Program-made: the position numbers and the translations under genes
The notes under the pieces: generated by a model
The model's database searches: none
Seen by the model: the letters and a program-made list of their open reading frames with translations, nothing else
Told to the model about the DNA's origin: nothing
Shown here: piece by piece, positions 7,646-13,623 of the stretch
Layout of the letters: each line of letters starts with the position of its first letter
Position numbering within the stretch: the first letter of the stretch is position 1
Source: SIG480 sp045546975
GTDB lineage: Bacteria > Bacillota > Clostridia > Oscillospirales > JAAYXM01
Length of the DNA stretch: 64,000 nucleotides
NCBI GenBank assembly: GCA_045546975.1
Contig: JAZQDV010000010.1
Location: forward strand, 1 to 64,000
Direction of reading: 5' to 3'

Positions 7646-8842
7646 ATGACAACAAAAGTATTAAACGCAAAAAGTCCTTTGGGTTGGAATCCGCTAGGGA
7701 ATCAAAAGTATTATTACGATTTCGGTACCGGCGAAAAGATTCCGATAGAGAAAAACAAAGCAAAAACAACAACCCCTCAAAACAGCAGCAAAATAATATC
7801 CCAACCGAAAAAAGAAAAGGATTCTTTTTTAGAGGGCTTCAATCTTTATTCGGACAGGCAGGAAAATTCAAACATCCTCAATTCATTTGCCGAAATCGGG
7901 AAACTCACCGCGCAAAGACAGGAAGAACGAAACGAGCGTATAGACGACTTCTTGAGTGGCTTTAATCAGGTACGAGATGAAGAAATTGCGGAAATCCGCG
8001 AAAAGGAGAAGATATTTAATCCCAAACCTCGGGAACCTGTGTTCAAAGTAGGACAGGACGGCGCGGTGGCAAGTAATCTTCCGAACTTTACGAAGAACGG
8101 AAAGCTTGAACTTCGTCCCGTAAACTACAGTGACCTTGCTTCATCTCAAAAGGACGAAAAGCCTAAGGAAAAAAGCAAATGGCAGAAAGGGCTTGACTAT
8201 GCAAGCACAGCCCTCACTGCTGCATCGCTTATACCGGGACTTGATACGTTTACCAACATACTTCAGATACCCGTTGACCTTCTTCGCGGAGATTTTGTCG
8301 GAGCAGGGCTTGACCTTGTCGGAGTTCTTCCGGGTGTCGGTGAGGTGGCCGATGCCGCAAAGACGGGAAGAACGGTCGATAGGATAGTCGACGGTGCAAG
8401 AGCTGCAGACAAGGCCTTCGACACTGCAAAGGTGATGGACAAGGCTTCCGACACCATGAAGGTCGCAGATGACGTGGCAGACACGGCAAAAGCGGTCGAT
8501 AATGCGCAAACGGTTGCTTTAGGCGATTCTTTAAATCTAACACAAGCAACTGGAAGCAGAAGAAATACTCTCTTGTCTCAGGTTGAAAATTCGAGAGTTA
8601 AAGAGGCGATCAATCAAATATACAGACCGAATGCGAAAATAGGTGACGGAGGGACAGCGGATGCTATACGTCATGAACTTAAAACGGGAGAATTTGTAGG
8701 CAAAAGACCACATTACCAAAAAGGAAAAGAACGATTGAAAAGCCTTCAAAAAATACTGAAAGAGGAGAACTTAACTTTCACCGAAGAAACGGTTGTAAGA
8801 AGTTTGATTGATGATCTGGAAAGAGCATTGAAAGGAGAATAG
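7646..8842 (+). CDS. Polymorphic toxin with capsid-docking-like motifs, pre-toxin module and GGTADAIR-type C-terminal tip
   Basis: 398 residues with no signal peptide and no LXG, WXG or Rhs export domain. Residues 1-130 are polar and contain two D-x-FL-x-GF motifs (59-65 and 100-106) like the C-terminus of the scaffold encoded at 4074. Residues about 185-245 (SLIPGLDTFTNILQIPVDLL, then GVLPGVGEVADAAKTG) form the hydrophobic pre-toxin module common before toxin tips. Residues 254-287 are a heptad-like helix repeated in the downstream cassettes. The tip, 288-398, holds DGGTADAIRHE and a basic helical end; I have seen this type at polymorphic toxin C-termini, but its activity is not evident. The immunity gene follows after 1 nt. 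Confidence 0.75.
   Translation: MTTKVLNAKSPLGWNPLGNQKYYYDFGTGEKIPIEKNKAKTTTPQNSSKIISQPKKEKDSFLEGFNLYSDRQENSNILNSFAEIGKLTAQRQEERNERIDDFLSGFNQVRDEEIAEIREKEKIFNPKPREPVFKVGQDGAVASNLPNFTKNGKLELRPVNYSDLASSQKDEKPKEKSKWQKGLDYASTALTAASLIPGLDTFTNILQIPVDLLRGDFVGAGLDLVGVLPGVGEVADAAKTGRTVDRIVDGARAADKAFDTAKVMDKASDTMKVADDVADTAKAVDNAQTVALGDSLNLTQATGSRRNTLLSQVENSRVKEAINQIYRPNAKIGDGGTADAIRHELKTGEFVGKRPHYQKGKERLKSLQKILKEENLTFTEETVVRSLIDDLERALKGE
8405..8505 (+). repeat. 101-bp cassette repeat, copy 1 (inside the full-length toxin gene)
   Basis: Encodes a helix with the recurring pattern DKAFDTAK / DKASDTMK / DDVADTAK, directly before the variable toxin tip. It is identical over all 101 bp to 9413-9513 and 10280-10380. 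Perfect identity at DNA level suggests recent duplication or ongoing gene conversion. Confidence 0.95.
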
Positions 8843-8843
8843 C

Positions 8844-9218
8844 ATGACAAGTAAAGAATTAAACATTAAACTTATATCACTTCTGCCTGAAATGAAAGCA
8901 TATTACAACAATACGGTTTCGTGGCAGGATGGTGACGAGACTGGATCTCACGTTGTTTTTGAAGATGCTTTTGTGCCGTATATTAAGGAATGCGCAAAAA
9001 AGCAAGACGAGTCGGGCGTCGTAAAATGTTTTGAGGTTATAGAAAAACTTTTGGTGTTAAACGATGAGTATGCGGAAGAAGTTATAGCCTTAAGTGTTTT
9101 GGAGAGCCTTTTGTTTTCGGAAACTCTGAATGTAGGATCTTTATATCCGTATATGTATCAGGAAACCAAAAAATTGTTCGATGAAGTTCGTGAAGGCTGG
9201 TCCCGGTTTATGTCCTAG
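8844..9218 (+). CDS. Cognate immunity protein of the full-length toxin (inferred)
   Basis: 124 residues, small, acidic, mostly helical (FEDAFVPYIKECAKK, CFEVIEKLLVLNDEYAEE), without signal peptide. Its AAAGGAGA ribosome binding site lies inside the last codons of the toxin gene and the start is 1 nt past the toxin stop. This tight coupling is typical of toxin/immunity pairs. I recognise it as similar to small immunity-type proteins but cannot name the family with confidence. Confidence 0.65.
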   Translation: MTSKELNIKLISLLPEMKAYYNNTVSWQDGDETGSHVVFEDAFVPYIKECAKKQDESGVVKCFEVIEKLLVLNDEYAEEVIALSVLESLLFSETLNVGSLYPYMYQETKKLFDEVREGWSRFMS

Positions 9219-9219
9219 T

Positions 9220-9342
9220 GCGTTTAGGGATAAGGATGCCGAATTTAGGTATTAAGAAAAGCACGACTTTTACGAGCGTATTTATGATTTTTTGTGTTAT
9301 GTCAAAGAAACAAAACAGAGGATATTAGTCGAATTCGACTAA
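9220..9342 (+). pseudogene. Decayed immunity-gene remnant
   Basis: One frame reads AFRDKDAEFRY, stop (9253-9255), then EKHDFYERIYDFL..KQRILVEFD before the final stop at 9340. It has protein-like composition on both sides of the in-frame stop and no start codon. It lies exactly where an immunity gene would end a cassette, just before the next cassette header. It looks like the 3' end of an older immunity gene left by recombination. Confidence 0.45.
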
Positions 9343-9351
9343 ACATCACGG

Positions 9352-9399
9352 CAGAGCAAGGGGGGGGACCCTTGCTCTGCTTGTGATTTGTGGTATAAT
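9352..9399 (+). promoter_or_regulatory. Cassette header 2: hairpin plus extended -10 promoter
   Basis: The hairpin pairs 9352-9362 with 9369-9379 (CAGAGCAAGGG/CCCTTGCTCTG). The extended -10 TGgTATAAT follows at 9391-9399, and the possible -35 TTGCTC (9372-9377) lies in the hairpin's 3' arm. An in-frame TAG at 9401 closes the toxin frame before the repeat. The header recurs at 10221-10266 and 11856-11900. The hairpin lacks a long T-run, so termination may be partial. Confidence 0.7.
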
Positions 9400-9403
9400 G
9401 TAG

Positions 9404-9847
9404 GAAAAAGCCGCAGACAAGGCCTTCGACACTGCAAAGGTGATGGACAAGGCTTCCGACACCATGAAGGTCGCAGATGACGTGGCAGACACGGCAAAAG
9501 CGGTCGATAATGCAGGTGATACGGTAAATGCGGCGGATGGTTTATTCGACGTAACAAAGATAATAGAAGAGTTGCCAACAGACCCGGTGGATTTGACCCA
9601 AAAAGGGTGGAAAGACATAACGTTACCTGCAACGAGAAAGAATAGCACTTCTCGTACATATACCAATGGTAAAGTTACTGTTAGATATGACAAGTCAAAT
9701 TTGGGTGCACGTGGGTATCGAGGAAAAGATCATTACCATATACTGAATCCTAATTCGACTGGTAAACACGACTATTATCTAGACAAATTGGGTAGACCGA
9801 TTCCGAAAAATTCAAAAGCATCACACATAATAAAGGAGAAGGAATAA
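9404..9847 (+). pseudogene. Orphan (silent) toxin-tip cassette 2
   Basis: The frame opens right after TAG (9401) with no start codon or ribosome binding site; the first usable codons are internal GTG/ATG at 9440/9443. It begins with the 101-bp repeat and continues into a distinct tip with GKVTVRYDKSNLGARGYRGK, DHYHILNPNSTGKHDYYLD and a basic end. The DHYH block and conserved Asn, Thr and Gly resemble small nuclease-type toxin tips; this is not proven. I read it as a silent cassette that becomes a toxin only when joined to the full-length gene. The immunity gene overlaps its stop by 1 nt. Confidence 0.65.
9413..9513 (+). repeat. 101-bp cassette repeat, copy 2
   Basis: Identical to 8405-8505 and 10280-10380. 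Identity with copy 3 continues about 20 bp further (one mismatch), which copy 1 does not share. Confidence 0.95.
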
Positions 9848-10188
9848 TGAAGATTTCCGAATTATTGGAGAAATATGATTTTCATGACAGCTTATTGGAA
9901 AAAGTTTATTTCAAAGAAGAAGAACTGATACTTGAAATAGATTTTTGCAGGTGGAGACAAGACTTTTATGTTGAGGGAGAAAAGGAAACTGAAGAGATTA
10001 TGATTGTTTTCAGGGATGTTTCCGTTGCTACGTTACCCGACTTCAAATTGAACAGTGACGAAATTATGGATGCCATTTTGGTAAACAAGGAAAAAGATGT
10101 CGAAGAAATTAAACTTATGCTCTATAATGACATAAAAGAATCGGTTTATTTCGTTACAATCTGCGCCAAAGAGGTGGAAGTAAAATAA
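9847..10188 (+). CDS. Immunity protein of orphan cassette 2 (inferred)
   Basis: 113 residues, strongly acidic, starting MKISELLEKYDFHDS, with alternating hydrophobic strands (LILEIDFCRW, IMIVFRDVSVATL). A strong AAAGGAGAAGG site lies in the end of the tip gene. It is small, acidic and coupled to a basic tip, as immunity proteins are. The DFHDS..ILEIDF pattern recalls small DUF proteins that bind toxins, but I cannot assign a family. It could be expressed from the header promoter without a functional toxin. Confidence 0.6.
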   Translation: MKISELLEKYDFHDSLLEKVYFKEEELILEIDFCRWRQDFYVEGEKETEEIMIVFRDVSVATLPDFKLNSDEIMDAILVNKEKDVEEIKLMLYNDIKESVYFVTICAKEVEVK

Positions 10189-10220
10189 TAGTAGCTCTAT
10201 TCGAATAAACAACACCACGG

Positions 10221-10266
10221 CAGAGCAAGGGGAAACCCTTGCTCTGTTTGTGATTTGTGGTATAAT
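10221..10266 (+). promoter_or_regulatory. Cassette header 3: hairpin plus extended -10 promoter
   Basis: Stem 10221-10231/10236-10246 with a GAAA loop, then TTTGTGATTTGTGG and TATAAT at 10261-10266. The in-frame TAG is at 10268-10270. Apart from the loop it is almost the same as header 2. Confidence 0.7.
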
Positions 10267-10270
10267 GTAG

Positions 10271-10690
10271 GAAAAAGCCGCAGACAAGGCCTTCGACACT
10301 GCAAAGGTGATGGACAAGGCTTCCGACACCATGAAGGTCGCAGATGACGTGGCAGACACGGCAAAAGCGGTCGATAATGCAGGTGCTACGGTAAATGCAG
10401 TCGGTAAGACAACGGAAATACAAAAAGCTACGCCTTTTGGCGAATTGATTCAAACTCAAAAACTGACAAGAAACAAAAAACAGTTTTATGAGTTGCTTGA
10501 TGATATTGAGAAAAATGGCATTCTAGAACCAATAAAGTTTGTGGAATATGGTGGAAAGAAGTATGTTGTAGACGGTCATCACAGATTAAGAGTTGCTCAA
10601 AAACTGAATTTGGAAGAAGTTCCAATACAGAGAGTATCTTTACCATACAAAGACTACCACAACATAAATGATTTGTTTTGGGTAGAGTAA
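10271..10690 (+). pseudogene. Orphan toxin-tip cassette 3 with a ParB-fold domain
   Basis: The frame has no start codon after the TAG at 10268; it opens with the 101-bp repeat. The tip is a compact ParB/sulfiredoxin-type domain: FGELIQTQKLTRNKKQFYEL, KNGILEPIKFVEY, then VVDGHHRLRVAQKLNLEEVP, which is the ParB-N GxxR-like motif with His-His-Arg. ParB-fold proteins include nucleases and free-serine kinases. As in cassette 2 the tip is probably silent until recombined. The partner gene downstream encodes a metallophosphoesterase, not a usual small immunity protein. Confidence 0.7.
10280..10380 (+). repeat. 101-bp cassette repeat, copy 3
   Basis: Identical to 8405-8505 and 9413-9513 over its whole length. 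Confidence 0.95.
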
Positions 10691-10699
10691 GGAGGACAA

Positions 10700-11380
10700 A
10701 TGATTTACATAACGGGTGATGTTCATATACCAACGGAAGATATACAAAAGCTTTCAAGCAAGAGATTTCCTGAACAAAAAAATATGAGCAGTGAGGATTA
10801 TGTTATAATTTGCGGTGATTTTGGCGGCGTTTGGAATGAAAGCCCTGAGGAAAAGTATTGGATAAAATGGCTTAACGATAAGAATTTCACGACACTCTTT
10901 GTTGACGGGAATCATGAGAATTTTGACATGTTGAATCAGTGTGAAGAGGTCTCCTTCCATGGAGGACGTGCACATAAAATTTCCGAAAAAGTATATCACC
11001 TTATGCGCGGAGAGATGTTTGAACTTGACGGAAAGCGCATTTATGCGCTCGGTGGAGCTGCTTCTCATGACAAGGAATATCGGAAAGAGGGGAAGTCTTG
11101 GTGGAGCAACGAACTTCCGTCATCATCCGAGCTTGAAGAAATCAGGGAAAGGTGGGAACGTTGTGGTGACAAGGTAGATATGATAATCACTCATTGCGCT
11201 CCGACTTCAATTCAAAGGCTTATTGCCCCCGAGTATTCTTCCGATCTGCTCACGGAATTTCTCGAGGAACTGAAAAATCAAAGTTCGTACAAAAAGTGGT
11301 TTTTCGGACACTATCATATTGACAAGAAAATCGATGACCGACATATTGCAATTTTCAATAAAGTCATCAAAGTAGAATAA
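10700..11380 (+). CDS. Metallophosphoesterase paired with the ParB-fold toxin tip
   Basis: 226 residues with an intact calcineurin-like site: ITGDVH (DxH), ICGDFGG (GD), VDGNHENFD (GNHE), ITHCAP and FGHYHID (GHxH). It starts 9 nt after the tip's stop behind AAGGAGG, in the slot where the other cassettes carry immunity genes. It may therefore undo a phosphate-based modification made by the ParB-fold tip; that is inference. Alternatively it is a general phosphodiesterase carried along. Its active site is complete, unlike that of the protein encoded at 2576. Confidence 0.8.
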   Translation: MIYITGDVHIPTEDIQKLSSKRFPEQKNMSSEDYVIICGDFGGVWNESPEEKYWIKWLNDKNFTTLFVDGNHENFDMLNQCEEVSFHGGRAHKISEKVYHLMRGEMFELDGKRIYALGGAASHDKEYRKEGKSWWSNELPSSSELEEIRERWERCGDKVDMIITHCAPTSIQRLIAPEYSSDLLTEFLEELKNQSSYKKWFFGHYHIDKKIDDRHIAIFNKVIKVE

Positions 11381-11390
11381 CACACGCACC

Positions 11391-11424
11391 AAAACACCCG
11401 AGGGAAACCTCGGGTGTTTACTTT
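11391..11424 (+). terminator. Terminator after cassette 3
   Basis: Stem 11393-11403/11408-11418 (AACACCCGAGG/CCTCGGGTGTT), loop GAAA, then TTTACTTT. The same stem recurs at 12305-12329 at the end of the island. Confidence 0.8.
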
Positions 11425-11436
11425 ACACTGGCTTGT

Positions 11437-11523
11437 ATGATAGAATTAGAGAAAGGGAAAACAGACACCGTGAAAGAGACAAAAAATGCACGTCACCATT
11501 GTCACGCGAGACCTAAAAAATAA
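11437..11523 (+). pseudogene. Remnant of a fourth cassette: linker peptide without a tip
   Basis: A 28-codon frame beginning ATG at 11437 reads MIELEKGKTDTVKETKNARH, then HCHARPKK and stop. The DTxKETKNxR block recurs in the decayed cassette at 11900, so it is a linker before a lost tip. It overlaps an extended -10-like TGaTAGAAT (11438-11446). The immunity gene at 11541 follows. It could also be a real leader peptide. Confidence 0.4.
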
Positions 11524-11540
11524 CATTTGGAGGTGTCAGT

Positions 11541-11846
11541 ATGAAGAATGAAGAAAAAGCTATTATAGGAACGTTTTCTAAGAATTTAGATGAGTTCGAA
11601 AATGAAATTATGACTCTGATATGGGAAGACGGAAACTGGGCTACTGCCGAATTTGTAACCTGCTTTGAAGATGCTAATGATTTTGACTTGGAAGAGAAAG
11701 ATGGTTTTGAAGAGTTTATGTCGTTTGCGTTCAAAAAAATAACGTCTTCACAAAATTTACCCATTGATATTGAAAACGGGATTTTTCTTGTAAATTATCA
11801 GAACTTTCCTGCAGAAATACTTGCAGACGGCAAAAAAATCAATTAA
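11541..11846 (+). CDS. Orphan immunity-type protein
   Basis: 101 residues, very acidic, with a good ribosome binding site (GGAGGTG, 11529). Segments FENEIMTLIWEDGNWATAEF and DGFEEFMSFAFKKI suggest a small alpha/beta protein. It sits between a tip-less cassette remnant and the next cassette header, so its cognate toxin is gone or lies elsewhere. Retention of an intact immunity gene alone could protect against relatives that still carry the toxin. Function is inferred from context. Confidence 0.5.
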   Translation: MKNEEKAIIGTFSKNLDEFENEIMTLIWEDGNWATAEFVTCFEDANDFDLEEKDGFEEFMSFAFKKITSSQNLPIDIENGIFLVNYQNFPAEILADGKKIN

Positions 11847-11855
11847 CACCACAGC

Positions 11856-11900
11856 AGAGCAAGGGGGAACCCTTGCTCTGTTTGTGATTTGTGGTATAAT
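11856..11900 (+). promoter_or_regulatory. Cassette header 4: hairpin plus extended -10 promoter
   Basis: Stem 11856-11866/11871-11881 with loop GGAA, then TGgTATAAT ending at 11900. The following TAGGAAAAAG of the other headers is here TGGTAAAAAAG. Confidence 0.65.
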
Positions 11901-12055
11901 GTGGTAAAAAAGTCGCAGACACGACAAAAGAGACAAAAAATGTACGTCCCCATTGTCAAACTCATTGGGATTATACTGATTCAAAGGGGAACCGCTTTCG
12001 TGTTTACAAAGATGGAAGAGTTGAATTATCTAAAAAAGGAGGAAAGAAAAAGTGA
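11900..12055 (+). pseudogene. Truncated toxin-tip cassette 4
   Basis: Frame from 11900 reads KKVADTTKETKNVRPHCQ, then THWDYTDSKGNRFRVYKDGR and a Lys-rich end, stopping at 12053. The HWDY..GNRFRVY.DGR block is the typical last segment of a family of polymorphic toxin ends. No start codon is present and most of the 101-bp repeat is missing, so it is a shortened remnant. The next gene overlaps its stop (GTGA). Confidence 0.55.
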
Positions 12056-12297
12056 GCACAAACTTAAACGAAGATTGGAGATTAACCAACCAGAAAAAAT
12101 ATTTATATAAAAAGAAACTCACAAGAAAGAAGTATGAACAGCCGAGTGAAACATGGGATCATGACCATTGTGCTTTTTGTTGGGAAAGAATAGATAAGAA
12201 TTCACCGGCGGTATACACGGACGAAGACGATTCTCATTGGATATGTGAGGAATGCTATAACGATTTCAAAGAAATGTTTGAGTGGGAAGTCGAATAA
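12052..12297 (+). CDS. Small zinc-ribbon-like immunity protein of cassette 4
   Basis: 81 residues, GTG start at 12052 behind GGAGG. Cys/His spacing HDHCAFCW .. HWICEECYNDF gives two CxxC pairs, a zinc-ribbon-like fold, and the C-terminus is acidic. It overlaps the end of the truncated HWDY-type tip, as immunity genes do. The immunity role is inferred from position; zinc binding is inferred from the Cys pairs. Confidence 0.55.
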   Translation: MSTNLNEDWRLTNQKKYLYKKKLTRKKYEQPSETWDHDHCAFCWERIDKNSPAVYTDEDDSHWICEECYNDFKEMFEWEVE

Positions 12298-12304
12298 ACG
12301 CCAA

Positions 12305-12333
12305 AACACCCGAGGAAACCTCGGGTGTTTTTT
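12305..12333. terminator. Terminator closing the toxin array
   Basis: Stem 12305-12315/12319-12329 with loop AAA and a T-run. Its stem is identical to the one at 11393-11418. It also separates the array from the convergent gene at 12332. Confidence 0.85.
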
Positions 12334-12883
12334 ATGGCAGTCTGTAAACTCCACCGTCTTTTGAAACGCCGAGGACACCATAAAGCTCCCCGTCGATTTC
12401 TACTGGCGTGAGAAGACACAGTACATCAGGGCGGGGAAACGGGTTTCCGGTAAAGAGAGGTACTGCGATTTTTGACGGTGAGAATTCGTCGTTTGAAAGC
12501 GCACCGCCTGATTTTATAAGAGTATATGTGATTTTATTTTTGCAAAGTTCATCGGGTATATATGATGGAGCTTTGAACTTCTCGCTTATCTCTCCGATTT
12601 CAACTGTCTGCTCAAGTGCAAAAGCGTATGTGATGTCGTCGTATGTAAGTCCTGACGAAGTAAGGGTCGCTTCCGATACGGATTTTGTCGCGGAAAACGC
12701 AGCACCGTCAGGGGCGAGAACTCCTATGAGCAGAGTCCCGCCGTACCCTCTGACGTATGCGCGCAGAAGGGAAGTGTGGTTTGCATACGTTTTTGCAAAA
12801 AAGCGTATGTGCCGGTCGTTTTCTTCGATTATCACAGAGCCGATGACTGACGGACCAAGATATAAAGGCAAAGTCTTTTTCAT
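12332..12883 (-). CDS. Conserved protein of unknown function
   Basis: 183 residues, no signal peptide and no membrane helix. It begins MKKTLPLYLGPSVIGSV and has a strand-rich C-terminus with LLTPVEIDGELYGVLGVSKD. The composition suggests a small beta-rich cytosolic or capsid-tail-like protein; I recognise no family. AAAGGAGG precedes the ATG. It is the last gene of a minus-strand series and lies behind a terminator, so it is transcribed by read-through or a weak promoter I cannot see. Confidence 0.55.
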   Translation of the reverse strand: MKKTLPLYLGPSVIGSVIIEENDRHIRFFAKTYANHTSLLRAYVRGYGGTLLIGVLAPDGAAFSATKSVSEATLTSSGLTYDDITYAFALEQTVEIGEISEKFKAPSYIPDELCKNKITYTLIKSGGALSNDEFSPSKIAVPLFTGNPFPRPDVLCLLTPVEIDGELYGVLGVSKDGGVYRLP

Positions 12884-12900
12884 GGTACCTCCTTTATTTC

Positions 12901-12946
12901 ATAAAAAAGCCGCAAAGCAAGGAGTGTTTCCCGTGCTTTGCGGCTT
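12901..12946 (-). terminator. Terminator after the coiled-coil gene
   Basis: Arms 12907-12919 and 12934-12946 (13 bp, AAGCCGCAAAGCA/TGCTTTGCGGCTT). Read on the minus strand it is followed by TTTTTTAT. Confidence 0.75.
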
Positions 12947-12965
12947 GTCTTGTGTTAGTAGTTTA

Positions 12966-13592
12966 TTATGAAATTGTATACGGGCCTCGGATGAGGAGTG
13001 TTGCGTTTGCGGTAGCCTTAACCGTTCTGCCGTCTATCGTGCAGAGGTACAGGTGGTTTGCGGTGAGGGCACTTCCTCCTGCAAGTACGGTGCCTGTTGA
13101 TACATCAATAAGACCCACTGAGTTTGTTGATGTACAGGACATGGTACCGATTCGGAGAAGGATTTCACAACCCACCTTTGCGGTGATCGTCTGTCCTGCG
13201 TTGAGTTTTACGACAGCAAAGGTGGAAGGCGCAGCGGCAGTCCCTGTGTTTCCGATCTTTGAAGCGACTGCATCGGATACCTTTGCGACAAAGGAATCTG
13301 TAACGATTTCGTCAGCACTCTTTGCGGTGTAGGATGAAATCTTATCGTCAATCTCGGCAGATACTGAGTTCACCTTGTCCTCGAGCTCGGTACCGAGACT
13401 TGCAGTTTTCTCGGCTATGATTTCGTCTACCTTTTCTTCGATTTTAGGTGCGAGAACGTTGTTTATGTAACTAAGGCTGACGAGCGGGTCATCCGAAGTT
13501 CCATATTCAGCCGCAATCGCAATAAAGCCTACGACGAACAGAGCCACAAGAAGAACAATTGATGTTATGGCCTTCCATTTCTTTTGTTTCAT
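12966..13592 (-). CDS. Membrane-anchored coiled-coil protein with beta-rich C-terminus
   Basis: 208 residues. A single N-terminal membrane helix (about 8-27, ITSIVLLVALFVVGFIAIA) is followed by a long Glu/Lys-rich helix (about 45-110, with KIEEKVDEIIAEK and ELEDKVNSVSAEI) and a C-terminal domain with AGQTITAKVGCEILLRIG. It probably projects from the membrane as a rod with a small sandwich domain. GGAGGTAG precedes the ATG. It lies 31 nt after ndoA. I know no named family. Confidence 0.6.
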   Translation of the reverse strand: MKQKKWKAITSIVLLVALFVVGFIAIAAEYGTSDDPLVSLSYINNVLAPKIEEKVDEIIAEKTASLGTELEDKVNSVSAEIDDKISSYTAKSADEIVTDSFVAKVSDAVASKIGNTGTAAAPSTFAVVKLNAGQTITAKVGCEILLRIGTMSCTSTNSVGLIDVSTGTVLAGGSALTANHLYLCTIDGRTVKATANATLLIRGPYTIS

Positions 13593-13623
13593 GATACTAC
13601 CTCCGTATACGTTAATCTTATGT

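Noticed and set aside
8141..8549. Long minus-strand frames opposite the toxin gene, recurring at 9339-9693 and 10033-10459
   Set aside because: They mirror the repeated 101-bp segment and the pre-toxin region, lack start signals and have shadow-like composition.
7646..8842. LXG/type VII or Rhs toxin
   Set aside because: No LXG or WXG N-terminal domain, no YD repeats, no signal peptide and no secretion genes adjacent.
9440..9847. An independent protein starting at the internal GTG/ATG of the repeat
   Set aside because: No clear ribosome binding site; the frame is closed by TAG before the repeat, and the sequence up to 9513 equals the inner part of the full-length toxin. Treated as a silent cassette.
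10307..10690. Independent ParB-like protein gene
   Set aside because: Same reason: the start would lie inside the 101-bp repeat, without a ribosome binding site. The domain itself is real.
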